Assembly (NCBI GenBank): GCA_025642065.1 | Contig: JAODUP010000223.1 | Coordinates: forward strand, 124,001-188,000 | DNA from: Paralvinella palmiformis | Taxonomy: Eukaryota; Annelida; Polychaeta; Terebellida; Alvinellidae | Reading direction: 5' to 3' | Length of the DNA: 64,000 nt | In this document: in pieces, positions 12,475-26,191 of the stretch | How the letters are laid out: each line of letters starts with the position of its first letter | Numbering within the stretch: position 1 is the stretch's first letter | Position numbers and translations under genes: made by a program | Notes under the pieces: model-generated | What the model was told of the DNA's origin: nothing | Databases searched by the model: none | The model's input: the letters and a program-made list of their open reading frames with translations, nothing else

Positions 12475-15400
12475 TCATCTATCTAGATGTTTGATCCATG
12501 TTTGTATTCCTTGATTTACTCGAATCACAAACAAATAAACGAAGACTGATGAGAATCCAATAATCAGGAAGGTGACGCCCTCAAAAAGAAATCTTGGTGC
12601 AAAGATCTTCCAAACCATCAAATGTCGACGATGAATCATAGCACAACACATTGTTGCCAGAATCTGAAAACAACAGGATGGTTAACTGGTTATAGCTGAT
12701 AAAGAAATTATAAATAAATTTTTAATGTAATACTAATTCTTGTAGTTGTATCATACATGTATTTGGTACTACATTATCAGTGAATTTACTAGAATCAACA
12801 GATTACTCACTTAGTTGGAATGACTGTTAAAAATGCAAAGAAAAATTCCATTCAATTCTTATGAATTAATTTCTACTTCACACCAAGCCGTATTAATTAG
12901 TTTTCACAATGACTATACATTGACACATATTTATCATAACTGTTGATGATCTTTTTAAACAAATTAGCTTCATCTGAAAGAGCTGTTGTAGAACAGAAAG
13001 CGTACGCAAGCTAAACATTATATATTATAGACTACTTATATAGGTTCCTGTACAGACATGAAGTAATATGTTTCTCGTACAGACATGAAGTAATATGTTT
13101 CTCGTAGATGCATTAGTATAACAGAAATATGTGAATAGGCATAAAAGTGTCACAAGCCTATATCCACCAAAACAATTATAACATGTACATGTGTGCTCAG
13201 ATGTAGGTTTTAAAATACACAAGGATGGCATTTTCTAAACTACATATTGGTATCTTTACATACAAAATGTTCCGAATATTGATAAAACCAACCTTCAAGC
13301 CTTGTATGGTGACAAAACCAATCAGTGTCTGAAACATGCCAATCCAAAGTCTGTTTTCATCTTCGTGTAACAGGAACTCTCCTCTAGAGTCCTTGACTTG
13401 TCTCTGTCTTGGTTTATTGAAGAGAAAGATGATGCCATATCTAACCCTCGGCCAGAAAATTAACAGTGGAAGGCTAAAGACTGTTAGTACGTAAGATCCA
13501 AATGTGTTGATTAAAATGAGACTGGCAGGGAGGATATAATGATTGAAGTCTCCATGGAAACCATGAAATGCTGACTGCCACTGTATGGTAGTTACCACTG
13601 TTTGATGACCTGTTGAGTAATAGTGTTCTGAGGCTAGAAGTGACCAAGTCACAACTGTAATCCATGGAACATGAAACACTGAAATTGAAGACATCACATA
13701 ATTATTCTTTACTTGAAAAATACATCCAGCAATCAAAATAAACGTGTCTAGGAAAGATTTATTGAAATTTACTCCACAGTAAAAGCTTTTCTGATGGCAC
13801 ATTAAAAGGGCCTACTATTCAACAGTATAATTTTTATAATCTGACTCATTACAGCACCCAAAAATATCAACTTAAAGATCAGGAACAAATTCAACATAGA
13901 AGACAAATTGATCAACTAGACCACATGACACTATAAGAAAATCAGTCATATACTGTAACCATAATCTGTATAATTAACTTGTTTAAATTATTTAAAGCCA
14001 CTACTCTTGTTCAAAGTAATTTCCAGTCTTACTATTATAAAAATTCTGTGCAGCGATATTTGTTATATCATCACAATACAAATATTTTATCTAATTGTTT
14101 CACATTTACGTATAAAGTTTCAAATTTTAGCAAAGTAATCTCAGTCGGGTTTTCTTTGATCAATAAAAAGGCTGTTTCTACTGAGTACATAATCAATACA
14201 CCTCATGTATATTTTCCACATAAAATATTTTAAAAGTAACATTAAAGTAAAAATATTTCCAAGTTGACTCAAACTGGTAAAGGTAGTGACATCTAACACC
14301 AAAATGTTTAAACAGATTTGGAATTACTTCAAAAGACAAATGGGAAAAACAAAGGGTCAAAGAAGACAAAATGTTACAATGATATTAAAAAAATAAAACT
14401 TTATATGTATGTAGCATAATATTTGAATTATACCAACCAATGACATTCACATAGCAAGTAACAACAATATGTCAACAGCATAATACTTACTATATTTTTC
14501 ACTGACTTGAACTAAGGAAGCATTCAGCTCCAACAACAACACCACTGTAGCTATCCACAGAAACAGACTCGGAGAAAAGTTGTCACCTAGCAACATAAAT
14601 AACAATAGTACCAGAGATGAGATAAGTACTATGTGACTGGCTGAGAAGACAGTAGCGAGCCCATAGACGATGGGTGGTTCATCATCGGCATTGTGTGATG
14701 CTGCTTCAGCTGGGATTGAGGTAGAACGCATGTGTTTCTTCCAGTTGGCTTTCAAGTGATTGTACATCTGAGGCAAGATATTTGATGACTGTAGACTGGT
14801 CATCGGCAAGTAGTTCTGAGCACTCCGAGGCATGAGGAACAAACATAAAGGATTCCACACTAGACAGATGAACAGCCCAATGACTACGACATAAACAACA
14901 CGAGGGAAAATTGTAATCTGCCATACTGGCAAATCATCAAATAATTTGCTTGGCATGGCCTGCAGAGCCCAATACAGGGCGAGGGAAACTGTACCAGCTG
15001 GCATAAGGTACTTCATACCAAGTACACAGGGTGTATAACCATTAAGATTACCCAAATACTGCAGCCACTTGTTAATTATCAATGGAAAACAGACAAGACA
15101 ACCAATGGAGATAAAATACCGAAATTTTTTATACTGACGAACGTCTTCTGTGAGTGCGGAAATGGGAAGCGCCCAAGATGAAGGTTCACATGTCCACTGT
15201 TCTTCCCTACAGACTCGAAATATTGATGAGAGTCTAACTGTCAGATTAACTAATAGGACAAGGAACACTGTGAGTGATATGGGTGACGTTAACTGTCTAA
15301 TAATGTCAAATGGTTGAGTTCTCTGCTTTTTGTTTACAGTCTTCTGTGGTGTTTTTGATTGATCCTGAAGTCTACATACAATACACCAGCCACTGTACGT

Positions 15401-18277
15401 CACCAGAGATTGAAGTAAATAACTAGATACTGCATCCTCAAACACAATATAACTGTTAGAAAACAAGGACAATCCATAAACAATAATGACAAACGCCGGA
15501 ATAAATTCAATGTGCCACAACGACAACGGAAAGGAAATAATGTTTTCCCAGTCGACAGTCAGCTTAACGGCCATGATGCCAAACACGATCATGAATCCAC
15601 AGGCAATCATCAGGGATATAATGGTGTCCATTAAACTTAGATGGACAATGGCTATCAGACTGATCAGTGACATCATCCAAAATGAACCAATACAGCCAAT
15701 GACAATAGGCTGCCATCGAAAAGGTGAATCAGCTGTAATGGACAATAACCAATAGACACTAAGAACAATGCTACACACTGTCAGAACAATACCTAAGGTC
15801 ATCAGAGACAGATCAAATTTGGCCCACACTTCTTGGCACATCATTCGAATGGTTGACAAATATATTAGGTATTGATCTCGGATCTTGTGCAGCTTGTTCA
15901 GAACCATGACATCATTACCGCCGTGTAGCTGTTCAACGATCAAACTCAGCTCGGCTTCAGCATTAATAAATTTTGTTTCTAATTCGAGCAGCAAGCTGGC
16001 TGAGAATTCATCAGACACTGATGCATATGTCTGAATAAATCTTCTCACTTGGTTCGCATTCAACTTCAAGGCATTAATGATGTGAAGCTCAGCAGCAATT
16101 TTTCTCTGAATTACATCCTGGTGGTCAACACTGTTATTAAACAGGTCTATAATAATTGTTCCAAGATTAGAGAATGGAATCGGTGAACCAAGGAGCAGGG
16201 AAATGGTTGGCACAAAATCAGTTTGAGCTACGGCTTCATGATGTGACTGGTTCTGAAAATAAATCAACAGCGTATTAGATAACATTCATTTGTCTTTACG
16301 TGACTTCAAAAAGAATTCATCCAATATTGAACACCAACCTGTCTGTCAGATTGTGTTAGTGGTACAGGGCTATAGACAAACAAAGCTGCTTCCAGTTCAT
16401 CCATACTATCACCACCATGATCACCAGTCTTCGTCATACCATGGTCTCCAAGAACAAAGAGCACTGTATCTTCATCAAGTCCCTCTATAACAGACCTACA
16501 TCAAGTAAAACAAACTGAACCTTTATTATCTTCAAAGGTTTTATCAATTAAAAATCATTCATTAAGCCAGTGATTATTTTAGAAATTAAGACTGTTAGTT
16601 GATTTGGACAGTAGTGTTTACTAACGCTAATCTAAATTTTTCTTGCAGGTATATTTAATGTATATATTTTGCAATCGTGATGCACAAAGCCACTATGGAC
16701 TGTACTTATTTCAATGGCTTAAAATTCAGTTATGTTTGTTTTTTATATTAAAAAGATAAATACTAAATAAACAAACTGACAATAAACAAACAAATATTAA
16801 CTAGGAACCAATCTTCACAAGATTGATGGTTGTATTTTTCTCAGTTATACTATATTACTCTACCCATAGCTTCATCAGAAAACAAATTTTCTTTGTTTTA
16901 GCTGATACTGCCAAAAACTTCTCAAATTAGCCAATTTAACATTTATTAGAACATCTGACACCTGACCTGGTGAGGAGAGTGAAAACAGTTTCTTGTGTCT
17001 ATTCTCTGGTTGAAGTGATTACGACAACTTTCACTGTCTTTATGTTTAGGATTACTTCTCCCGAAGTTTGGCAAAATGTTGCTATTCATTTATTTGTCAC
17101 TGATGTGTACAAAAGAATTACAGAACATCCATTACCTTTGCATCCACTGGGAGTAAAACCAAATAAAACCCCTATATTTTTAAGTATGTATGCCAAGTTC
17201 CTTTTAGAAGAGGTTCCAGTGATAGATCCGGCAATAGATACTAATTTTGGGGGGGGATAACCGCTCCAACAAAAATTTCTATCCAGAACTCATACACCAA
17301 AAACTGCCTGTAATTATTAATCACGACAATCTCTAGAACAAGATAATACAGTCCATAATTGTTGTTTAAAGCTCCAACCCAGCTAGGAATCTCTAAATCA
17401 TACAATAACAAGACCTAAACTTGCCAATAACAAGATTCAAACCTTATGATAACAAGTACCAAATTAGCCAATAACAAGGACCAAATTGATTCATTATATC
17501 TTACTGTAACACATCATCCATTTGATTTAGCTTCTCCGCCATTGCTGGGTGATTCGGTCCATACGTATGTCCGCAGTGATCCACTCCGAGGAAATGTGCT
17601 ATTAGTACATCCCACTCGGGGCTCTGCAGTTCTAGTACTAAGTGGTTAATAACGCCATTATCTACTGTGTGAAGGTCCTTCACATTGAAAGAGGGAAATG
17701 CATAAAATTGTTTGAATCGACCAGGGAAAAGATTCACCCAAGTATCGTCACCCATAAATATGATGTTTTTATTCAGACCTACAAGCTGGTCAATTATATT
17801 ATCTTCAGAGATGGCTGAACTGTCAAAATTGGATGCGACATCAATAAATGTTGGTAAACTTCCTGTAGTCAATCCCTTTAATCGCTGTAAAGTAGTTGTT
17901 GGTGGATCTGCCATGAACTTGTACAGTCTCGCATGCTGTGGTTTAGTTTCTAATATATTTTGTAGTGTACGTAATTTATTTTCATATGGCATCAGATTGG
18001 ACTCATCAGATATCATTCGGCGGGCCACAAAATCAAATCTCAATGCGTCAATAACAATAATAACTGCTCGTCTCCGTAAAGGTTTCAACCAACAACCATC
18101 ATGCAGGGTGTCAGTCAAATGTGTTTCATTGGCAAAATCAGTTGTACAGCTACTGCTATTTTTTATAACAAATCGTGTCAATAAAAAACCTTTCGTGAAA
18201 ATAAGTATTCCAATTATGTACAGGACAATCAACCAAGTCATGCAGAATAAAATCTTTTTATACAATCCCATGGTCAT
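12475..18277 (-). CDS. PIGO: GPI ethanolamine phosphate transferase 3, catalytic subunit
   Basis: Five exons on the - strand: 18277-17505, 16495-16339, 16252-14491, 13678-13293 and 12663-12475. All phases agree; 1088 aa, close to the 1089 of human PIGO. An ER multipass enzyme that adds ethanolamine phosphate to the third mannose of the GPI precursor. It starts with a signal-anchor helix (about residues 9-30). The alkaline-phosphatase-type lumenal domain shows metal Asp77 (VIDALRFDF), nucleophile region T127-T129 (TTTLQRLKGLTTGSLPTFID), GDDTW near 176, VDHCGHTYGPNH (D233, H234, H237) and GDHGMT (D275, H276). About a dozen membrane helices follow. Exons 2 and 4 have GTTGGT donors. The start is ATG 18277 or 18271; the open frame runs further upstream but enters a repeat block and lacks family similarity. 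In vertebrates PIGO works with PIGF. Confidence 0.95.
13057..13108. repeat. 26-27-bp tandem duplication in PIGO intron 4
   Basis: TACAGACATGAAGTAATATG followed by TTTCTCG occurs twice back to back. Confidence 0.85.
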
Positions 18278-18345
18278 ATGTAAACACAAACATGTCACAA
18301 AAACAAGTTCCTGGTGATACTCATTACCACACAGAGTTAAGGTTA

Positions 18346-18460
18346 CTGGACACCTCGCCCCCTTAACAAGTTCGCCCCATTGACACGTCGCCCCAATGGA
18401 CACGTCGCCCTCGCAAAAATGGACACTTCGCCCTAAATGTTTGATGCTAAATGTTATCAG
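18346..18460 (+). repeat. TCGCC-phrase terminal block upstream of PIGO
   Basis: GC-rich island of imperfect 17-18-bp phrases: GGACACCTCGCCCCC, AAGTTCGCCCC, TTGACACGTCGCCCC, TGGACACGTCGCCCT, TGGACACTTCGCCCT. It is preceded by TA (18344-18345). The outer end (CTGGACACCTCGCCCCC) matches, inverted, the block at 33575-33658, whose outer end reads CTAGACACTTCGTCCCC on the - strand, also beside TA. It sits 70-180 bp upstream of the PIGO start codon, so it is either in the PIGO promoter/5' UTR or separates the gene from it. Confidence 0.7.
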
Positions 18461-20400
18461 CATTAATTTGTCGAGCCCACGATACTTCTCAGCATATCTC
18501 ACATATGCCAACATGTCCGTGAGGAGCAGTGGTACCGCAAGAACAGATCATATAATAACGTAAAGCATAACGTCCACGTGCGCAAATAGGAGTCATTGTG
18601 GTGTTTCATACGGTTCAGGGTTAAGATATTCAATTATATATCTATTCATTACATATTTTATAGAGATACATATACACATAACAGAGAGCTTAAATATAGA
18701 AAGGCGTTACTCTTGCCGCACCATGTTGAATTTTGAACCAGTGGCGCCTCCAGCGACCGGAGGTATTTCTCAGATAAACCAAAGCTCTGTTTGTCCACAT
18801 GTGATCGTGTACATGTGTGCGCATGGTTGAAATGAATTGCCAATACTAGTACTATATGTTACATGATCACATACTCTTTTATTAATTAATTAACACTTTA
18901 ATTGTGCATACATGATATCGAAGGAAACGAAGCTCTGAAACTGTAAATAAATAATTAAGTGATTTCACAGCCCAGTCACTTAATTAATTAATAGCCTACA
19001 ATTTGCGATCACTTGACAGCTGATCAGAAAATAATTGAACGTGGTTTAGGTTATTTCACAGCTTTGTGTGTGGAAGGCGTAGTTTTTTTAATGAAAACGA
19101 TTAGGTATATATGAGGTAAATGCATACAAACATACTTTCATCATGTCAGATTATCATAGTCCATAGATTTTTATTTATTTGGATATATACATATAATGAT
19201 ATATACAGCTATTATAACGCAATCATAACACAATTCACCATATAATCATCATGTCCGTTTATCATATATTAACTAAAAAAATTATAAGTTCATTTAAAGT
19301 CTACACCTCAATAATATAGACCATGCAATACAGGTCTGCCTAGCTGAGAACAAAGAATATACATGGAAAATTAACAATGTTTATGTTTGCATTAACATGT
19401 TAGAGATAAAGAAATTAGTACTTTCATACAATAAGCGGCATCAAATCTCTTGTGCCACAGGTTCATCTATAGTTACAACCAGTCATTTAATTGTTATCAA
19501 ATGGACAGAATAACCCAAATTGCTTCCAGCTCTAAACAACCACTACTACACAAATATGACATTTAGTCCAGATCAGTGAACTGTTTAAAGTTAGACAGAA
19601 TATACCCAGGGATGTAATAGACACATGCATTGACTACTGTAACAGATAACACCAGTAATTATGTAACCAAGAGATTGGCCTGTTTACATGGTATCTCATC
19701 ATCATAGAACTTCAAGGACTGAAACAGAACAATACAGAATAATTACTTGAACCAAGTGGATACACACTGTGTAAACACATGTTTTCCTTTTTCAAGTTGG
19801 TTAAAGAATTTGATTTGATATGCATTTAAGCTATGAAGAGAAGTATACCAATTAAAGCACATGAGCTGAACATTCAAGTACTAATTCAGGTGCTGGTAAT
19901 CCTTTTTTTGTATTAAGATATGAAATGGGCTGACAAAATTTCATGGGTTTGATACCTTGTTTCTTATTTAATTAATTTTATAAGACCAATTTTCACCATT
20001 AATATTTATAAATATTAATTACCATCACAGCTGACCCTGTCTCCTGTATAGGTCTCCTATCTGTTAATACCTTCCTCTTTGATTTCAGTGGATGCATGTG
20101 GTGGATTTGGTACATCAAAAATACTTGGAATAGCATTCTAGATAAGTTGTCTGATTCATGAATTCCGTTTCAGTAAAATGCATATCATATACATTCTACA
20201 ATTAGTATTCAAGTAATTTAAATCTTTCCTCATCATATATCTGAACGACAACAATTAATAACCCATCTTTTACTTCTGTCAATAGAAAAAATAACAAAAT
20301 GAATGTTTCTATCACTAGTTAAGGTATTTAATAATTAACTTCATAGCATTTAAATTATTAATAGAAGTCCATATATATCAATAAGTACCAATTGCTTACG
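18461..20400. other. No gene recognised
   Basis: AT-rich DNA between PIGO and the CR1-like element. It contains a small GC-rich patch at 18735-18775 (AGTGGCGCCTCCAGCGACCGG) that could belong to a PIGO upstream promoter or 5' UTR exon. No coding signal was seen. Confidence 0.5.
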
Positions 20401-20413
20401 TTTAAAAATAAAT

Positions 20414-23400
20414 ATGGATGCAGGTGATCATCTAAATACTCAGCTACTTATAATTATTGTAATTAGGGAAACATTATCTGATATAGATGACCAGGACCGA
20501 TCACTACAATGTGAAGTATGCACCTATTGGTTCCATATTAACTGTCAAAAAGTGTCGGAGAAGATGTATGAAGCACTAATCGAAGAAGATCGGTCAGACC
20601 AATTCAGCTGGCACTGCAGCTATTGCAAGAGAGGAGCCAAAGCACTTATGGGGAATATCACAACAATAGATGTAGAGAGAAGGGTAAAATGCTTGGAAGA
20701 CAACACACGGAGAAATGAAGATAACAGATGAATTGAAAGACTTTATTGACAGCAAAATAGAAGAAGGTATCAGTACCTATAGAGAGAGAGAATTAAGGAA
20801 AACAAACATCATCATACACAATTTACCAGAGGCAGACAAAGCATCACCCAGAAAACAGGAAGACGAGCAGAATATAATGATAATGACAAGGAAGATCAAA
20901 GTACCAGATGTTGACATCAAGTCCATTATCAGATTAGGGGAAAAGAAACAGGAGCCAAGACCCACGAAGGTTGAACTGTCTACAGTAAGCCAAAAGAGAG
21001 CAATGCTGCAAAATTACTAAAGGAGTGTGAAGAGGATTCAATGAAGAAGATGTACATAACATCGGACCTATCTATGATTAGCAGACAGCAAAATAAAGTC
21101 CTCAGACAAAAAGTTAGCTGATAGAGTAGCCAGAGGCGAGAAAGACTTGCTAATCAGGCGAGGTAAGATCATCCAGCTTTCTAGTAGGACGGCAGAGGAT
21201 CATGGGGAAAACAGCCAACAAAATGGTGCAGCCCTTTCAAGGGAACAAACATAATGAACAGGTCTGATACAGGAATGAGAATGACCCACAAACATGTACA
21301 TGCATTGCCTCAAGATTTTATTCCACAAATTGTAAAATTGCACTCAGTTAATGTTGAAATGGTTACAGAACAAGTTTTTATTGCAGAAGTTGTACATAAT
21401 GACAAACGCTCACATCATAAGTCACAGTCACCAGAAGATGAAACAGAAACATACAGAACTGATGAAGACAACACAGAAACGACTATACATGACAGATGGT
21501 GAGACAATGGAAACCGGGGGAGATTGTAGTTCAGGATCCAGCTTATTACTAGAAGATAGTGTCATTCTGAACCTAGGAAGTGAACAAGATGATGAACAAG
21601 GACAGGAGGTAGAAACAGAAGATGAGGCAACAAACACAGATAACAAAGAAGAAACAATCTGTACAAATAAACACCAGCCTGGCCTTACCTGCCTTTATAC
21701 AAATGCAGATTCCCTGCTGGGTAAAAGAGACTTATTGAAACACCGAATAGATGAGCTGAAACCAGATATAATAGCAATTACAGAATCACTGCCAAAAAAC
21801 CTGAGTAGTTCAAGTCTAAATACACAAGTTGAGTATAACATTCCAGGATACAACTTGTTGCAAGGACAACACAACAAAAGAGGAGTAGTGATATACACAG
21901 CCAACCACATACAAGCTAGCAGAGAAGATGATCTATCGGATATAACACATGAAAAGCAGATTTGGTGTAAAATAAAAACAAGGAATGGAAAGAATATCCT
22001 CTTTGGAAATGTGTACCACAGCCCTAATAGCACACAGGTTAACCATAGTGTACTGAGAGAGATGATACTGGATTGTAGTAAGCAAGGGGTAGAAGACATA
22101 GTCATTGTAGGAGACTTTAACATGCCAGACATAGATTGGGAGCAAAGAAGAACTAGTCAGTGATATCACTTACCTAGAGCCACTTGGCAAAAGTGACCAC
22201 CTATGTCTCAGCTTCAACATAAACACAGAACCTGAAACCATCAATAACAGCCAACAAAGATACAGAATGGACAAGGGAGACTACACAAGACTAGAAGATA
22301 TTATTCAGAGTATCAGCTGGGAAGAAATCACCAAAGACATGAATATAGAAGAGACCTGGGATTACTTCAAATATCAATATGACAAAGCAGTAGACATATG
22401 TATACCAAAATACACAGCCAAGACGACAAAATGGAGAAGACCACTCTAGATGAATGGCAAAGCTATTAAAGCTTGCAAAAAGAAGTATTGGGTATGGAAG
22501 AGATACAGAAATACAGGTAGAGATGAGGATTATGAAAGATATTGTAGAAAGAGGAACTTAGCACAGCATCTAAACAATAAATTAAGAAGAGATTTTGAAA
22601 AACTTATTGCTAGAGAATCCAAAACCAAGCCGAAAGCATTCTGAAAATATGTAAATAGTCAGACAACGACAAGAGAAGGATTGAGTCCATTAGAAACGCC
22701 AAATAGAGAGCTGACAAAAAAATGACACAGATACTCGGGTACTAAATACTTTCTTTGCAAGCGTCTTCGCACAGGAAAATAAGGAGTCAATACCGAAATT
22801 GACTGACAAGTACCTAGCCATTGGAAAGATACTCATGTAATTCCTATCCACAAAAAAGGACGGAAGAAATTACCAAACAACTACAGACCCGTTAGCCTAA
22901 CATCAATTGTATGTAAACTCATGGAGCGGCTGATTCGGGATAAAATAATGAGACACATGGAAGAAAATAAATTATTCACAGACTCCCAGTATGGTTTCAG
23001 GAACAAGAGGTCTACAGTACTCCAACTTTTGAAAGTGCTCGACCAGTGGACATAATTATTAGATGACGGCAATTGTCTGGATGTACTATATCTTGACTTC
23101 AGCAAGGCGTTTGACACCGTGCCGCATTGTCGACTGTTAAATAAGCTAGAAGCTGATGGAATCAAAGGCAAGATCCTAGAGTGGGTGATTGATTTCCTCA
23201 CAGCGGGATCCCTCAAGGAAGTGTCCTAGGACCGGTCCTCTTTATTATTTTATACATAAACGACCTGCCGGAACTAGTGGATAACTTCACAATGTTGTTT
23301 GCAGATGACACGAAGCTTTACTCGACGGTAAATAACAAAAGTGACCAAGAAGGTCTACAAAAGGACCTGAATAAGCTGGTCCAACAGATGGCAACTAAAT

Positions 23401-24202
23401 TTTAATGCATCAAAATATTAGGTCCTACACTATCGGAGAAAGAACATGCAGCTAGAGCACACGATGAACGAAGAAGAAAAGACCTTGGTGTTCTCTTTAC
23501 TGAGGACCTAAAATTTAGCAAGCACATAGGAGCAGCAGTGAACAAAGGCAATAGAGTAGTTGGAGCAATCCGAGGGTCATTCAGATACCTTGACAAAGCA
23601 ATGCTGGTACAGCTGTACAAATCACTGGTCAGAGGTCACCTGGAGTATGCCAACACGGTTTGGTGCCCAAGCAAGAAAGCTGATATGGACCATCTTGAAA
23701 GGGTCCAACACAGAGCTACGAAGTTAGTTCCGGAACTGAACGAACTTCCTTACCCAGAGAGACTAAAACTGCCAAGTCTATTTTACCATAGAGATAGGAG
23801 AGATATGATAGAGACATATAAGATCCTAAATGGCCTGGTAGACACCATAGGAGCATCCCCATTGCAGTTAGCAGAAAAAAGCAAGACACGCTCCCATAGT
23901 CTGAAACTAAAGAAAAATCACTGCCGGACTACATTAAGACAGCACACTTTCAGTCAAAGAGTGGTCGACAGCTGGAATGGCCTACCAGAAAAAATTGTCA
24001 CAGCTCCAACCCTAAACACATTCAAAAACCGCCTTGACAGACACTGGTCAAACCACCCCTGTCTGTACCACTACAAAAAATCAAAGTTTAAACTGAACCT
24101 ATACTCAAGGCAAATGCGACATATTATCTATAGATATAAGGTGGGCTGAAAAGGAATATATCCTATAACAGCCCGTAAAGGTTTCAAGTGAGTTCAAGTG
24201 AG
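20414..24202 (+). pseudogene. CR1-like LINE with PHD-type ORF1, internally deleted
   Basis: Order on the + strand: an ORF1 remnant (20414-21020) with a PHD-like Cys/His cluster (LQCEVCTYWFHINC, then WHCSYCKRG) and a following coiled segment; an endonuclease (21670-22160; CLYTNADSL, PDIIAITESLP, VGDFNMPDIDW); a linker (22190-22660); RT (22850-23400; NNYRPVSLTSIVCKLMERL, YLDFSKAFDTVPH, FADDTKLYS); thumb and C-terminus (23538-24149; LYKSLVRGHLEYANTVWCPS). Deletions follow the GDFN box and precede the first RT motif (the GPDGI-type segment is missing), and there are several stops and frameshifts. It ends in two copies of TTCAAGTGAG (24183-24202), a CR1-style short-repeat tail. The best preserved LINE here, but dead. 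Confidence 0.9.
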
Positions 24203-24204
24203 TA

Positions 24205-24794
24205 CACTATCCCATCAGAACATTAATCCCCTCAATCAAGACAAAATCCCATCAGGGCATTAATCTCCTCACATGAAGAATATAAAAAGTTAAGGATTTT
24301 ATTTTACCAATTTCTTTTAGTTACATTTATTATTATATGTACCCCTAGAGGTATGCCAGGAAGACAGCCGTCAGATGGGAATGTTCCAACTGTGTTGCAT
24401 TCTCGTGCAAAGCTGTTATCACCACTGACCTTGATATAAGCAAGTTCTACTCCTCAAATACATGATCCACTTTGACAGTCTGTACTAAGATCAAGCCGTG
24501 GTTATAACTGCAGGTCAAACTACACAAACAAATAGGAATCAGGATATCAAATCAATTCCTCCTGAGGTACTGAGGGGAGTTGGCCAATTGATTCAATAGA
24601 AATAACTTTTAATGTGTTTTACAAATAAACTTGTAAGAAATGGCAAAATAGTTTTGAATTAAATTGTATGTTCAATATTTGTTTTGATATTTGCTTTATT
24701 TGTTCTTCATGTCAGGGGATTATGTCCTGAGGGGATTATGTCAGAGGGGATTAATTATATCAGAGGGGATTATTTGTCCGTTTACCGATACTGG
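24205..24794. mobile_element. TAATCCCCTC-phrase inverted-terminal element
   Basis: Left end (24205-24275): phrases CATTAATCCCCTCA, AAAATCCCATCAGGG, CATTAATCTCCTCA. Right end (24712-24790): GGGGATTATGTCCTGA, GGGGATTATGTCAGA, GGGGATTAATTATATCAGA, GGGGATTATTTG, the same phrase inverted. The outermost bases also pair (TACACTATCC against TACCAGTATCGG read inward), with TA next to both ends. About 590 bp, no coding capacity. It abuts the CR1-like tail at 24202. Interpreted as a TA-targeting non-autonomous DNA transposon. Confidence 0.7.
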
Positions 24795-25165
24795 TAATAT
24801 TAGTTTCTACGAGATAATTAACATTATTATATTATATATTAAGATCGAGTAAGTATGATAATAACATATGTGGTATTTTTTATTAATTGTTTATCCTTAA
24901 TACTAGTTAGACTTGGGATATATTATCAGTGGAGGGGCAAATCACTATAGCAAAATATTATGATGAGTTCGAATATTTTCATATTAGCGGGAGTAATATA
25001 AATTAAGACGCTATCCCGTAATATCTGAATTATAGTCCTAAACGATATGTCCATTGACCTACTGACATCTTTTGTTTTGTGAGTTTTGCGTTTTGGAAAT
25101 AAACATTTCAGTTTTCACTGTTAATTCATTGTAAAAAAGCTACTATATAGAGTATATATAGTGTG

Positions 25166-25577
25166 CAGACATGGGGTCAATTCAATTTTGTCAATTCCAC
25201 TCAATTCCAATTGGTCAATTCCGCCTCAAATTTATCAATTCCAAATTTTTCAATTCCAATTCCGTTTTTTTCCGACTCTTTCTGCCTAATTATTTTTACC
25301 ATGAGTAGGTACGACGAGTAGTTTATATTCCAAGTAGGATTACCATGGAAGAAATATTTCTGAATTAAAAAATTAAATGGTAAATTGATTTGTGGATTAA
25401 ATTTAATTTTGCCCGTTCTAAACATTGAACGGGAGTAAATTCCTAAATAGCAATATCTCTATATAGATTATGGGCATGCTGGTGGTGTCACCGTGTTGTG
25501 GGAGGAGCCAATGGTATCCAGACCATTTTAATTGGTTAAATGCTCATGTGCGGTGCCACAGTCAGTGTGCATATCTG

Positions 25578-25631
<54 letters not shown>

Positions 25632-26150
25632 AACCAAAGTTCAGGATCAATTTGGTTCCAGTATATTGGTAACACCACATGTAAGTGTTAACGCTGTAAA
25701 ATTAGCACAACCCTAACCACAAGGCACTTTTAGCTAAAGAGGTATTTAATTATATCAAGTGGTGGATCATAGTTTTTTGGTGCATCCCCATGTAAGAGTA
25801 TATTTTCTAATCATCAAAGATGTGTTTATATTCCACTGTCCAGTAGGAACCTTGAAACGAATGTATTTGCTTAGCTCCGCCCAGCAGGGGTCAGATCCTG
25901 TATTTACTTTCACAACCCAGCTGGGTACTAAACCACTGAGATGTGGTAAGTTTACAAAATCTCTCTAATGGTTATTAAAACAGTTAGGTCTGGGGACAAG
26001 CTATAGTAGTCACAGTTTCAGGAGAGAATAACAATATCTCTATATAGATTACTAGTATGTTATGTGGTGGTGTCACAGTGGGGGGTGGAGCTCATCGTAT
26101 CCAGACCACTTTAATTGGTTAAATGCTTATTGAGGTAAAAATATATATAT

Positions 26151-26191
<41 letters not shown>

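Noticed and set aside
16970..17260. 96-codon frame inside PIGO intron 1
   Set aside because: On the opposite strand to PIGO, no recognisable domain, no splice signals.
18278..18514. N-terminal extension of the PIGO frame
   Set aside because: The open frame crosses the TCGCC repeat block. The family signal-anchor begins at MGLYKK, and the length from 18277 already matches PIGO.
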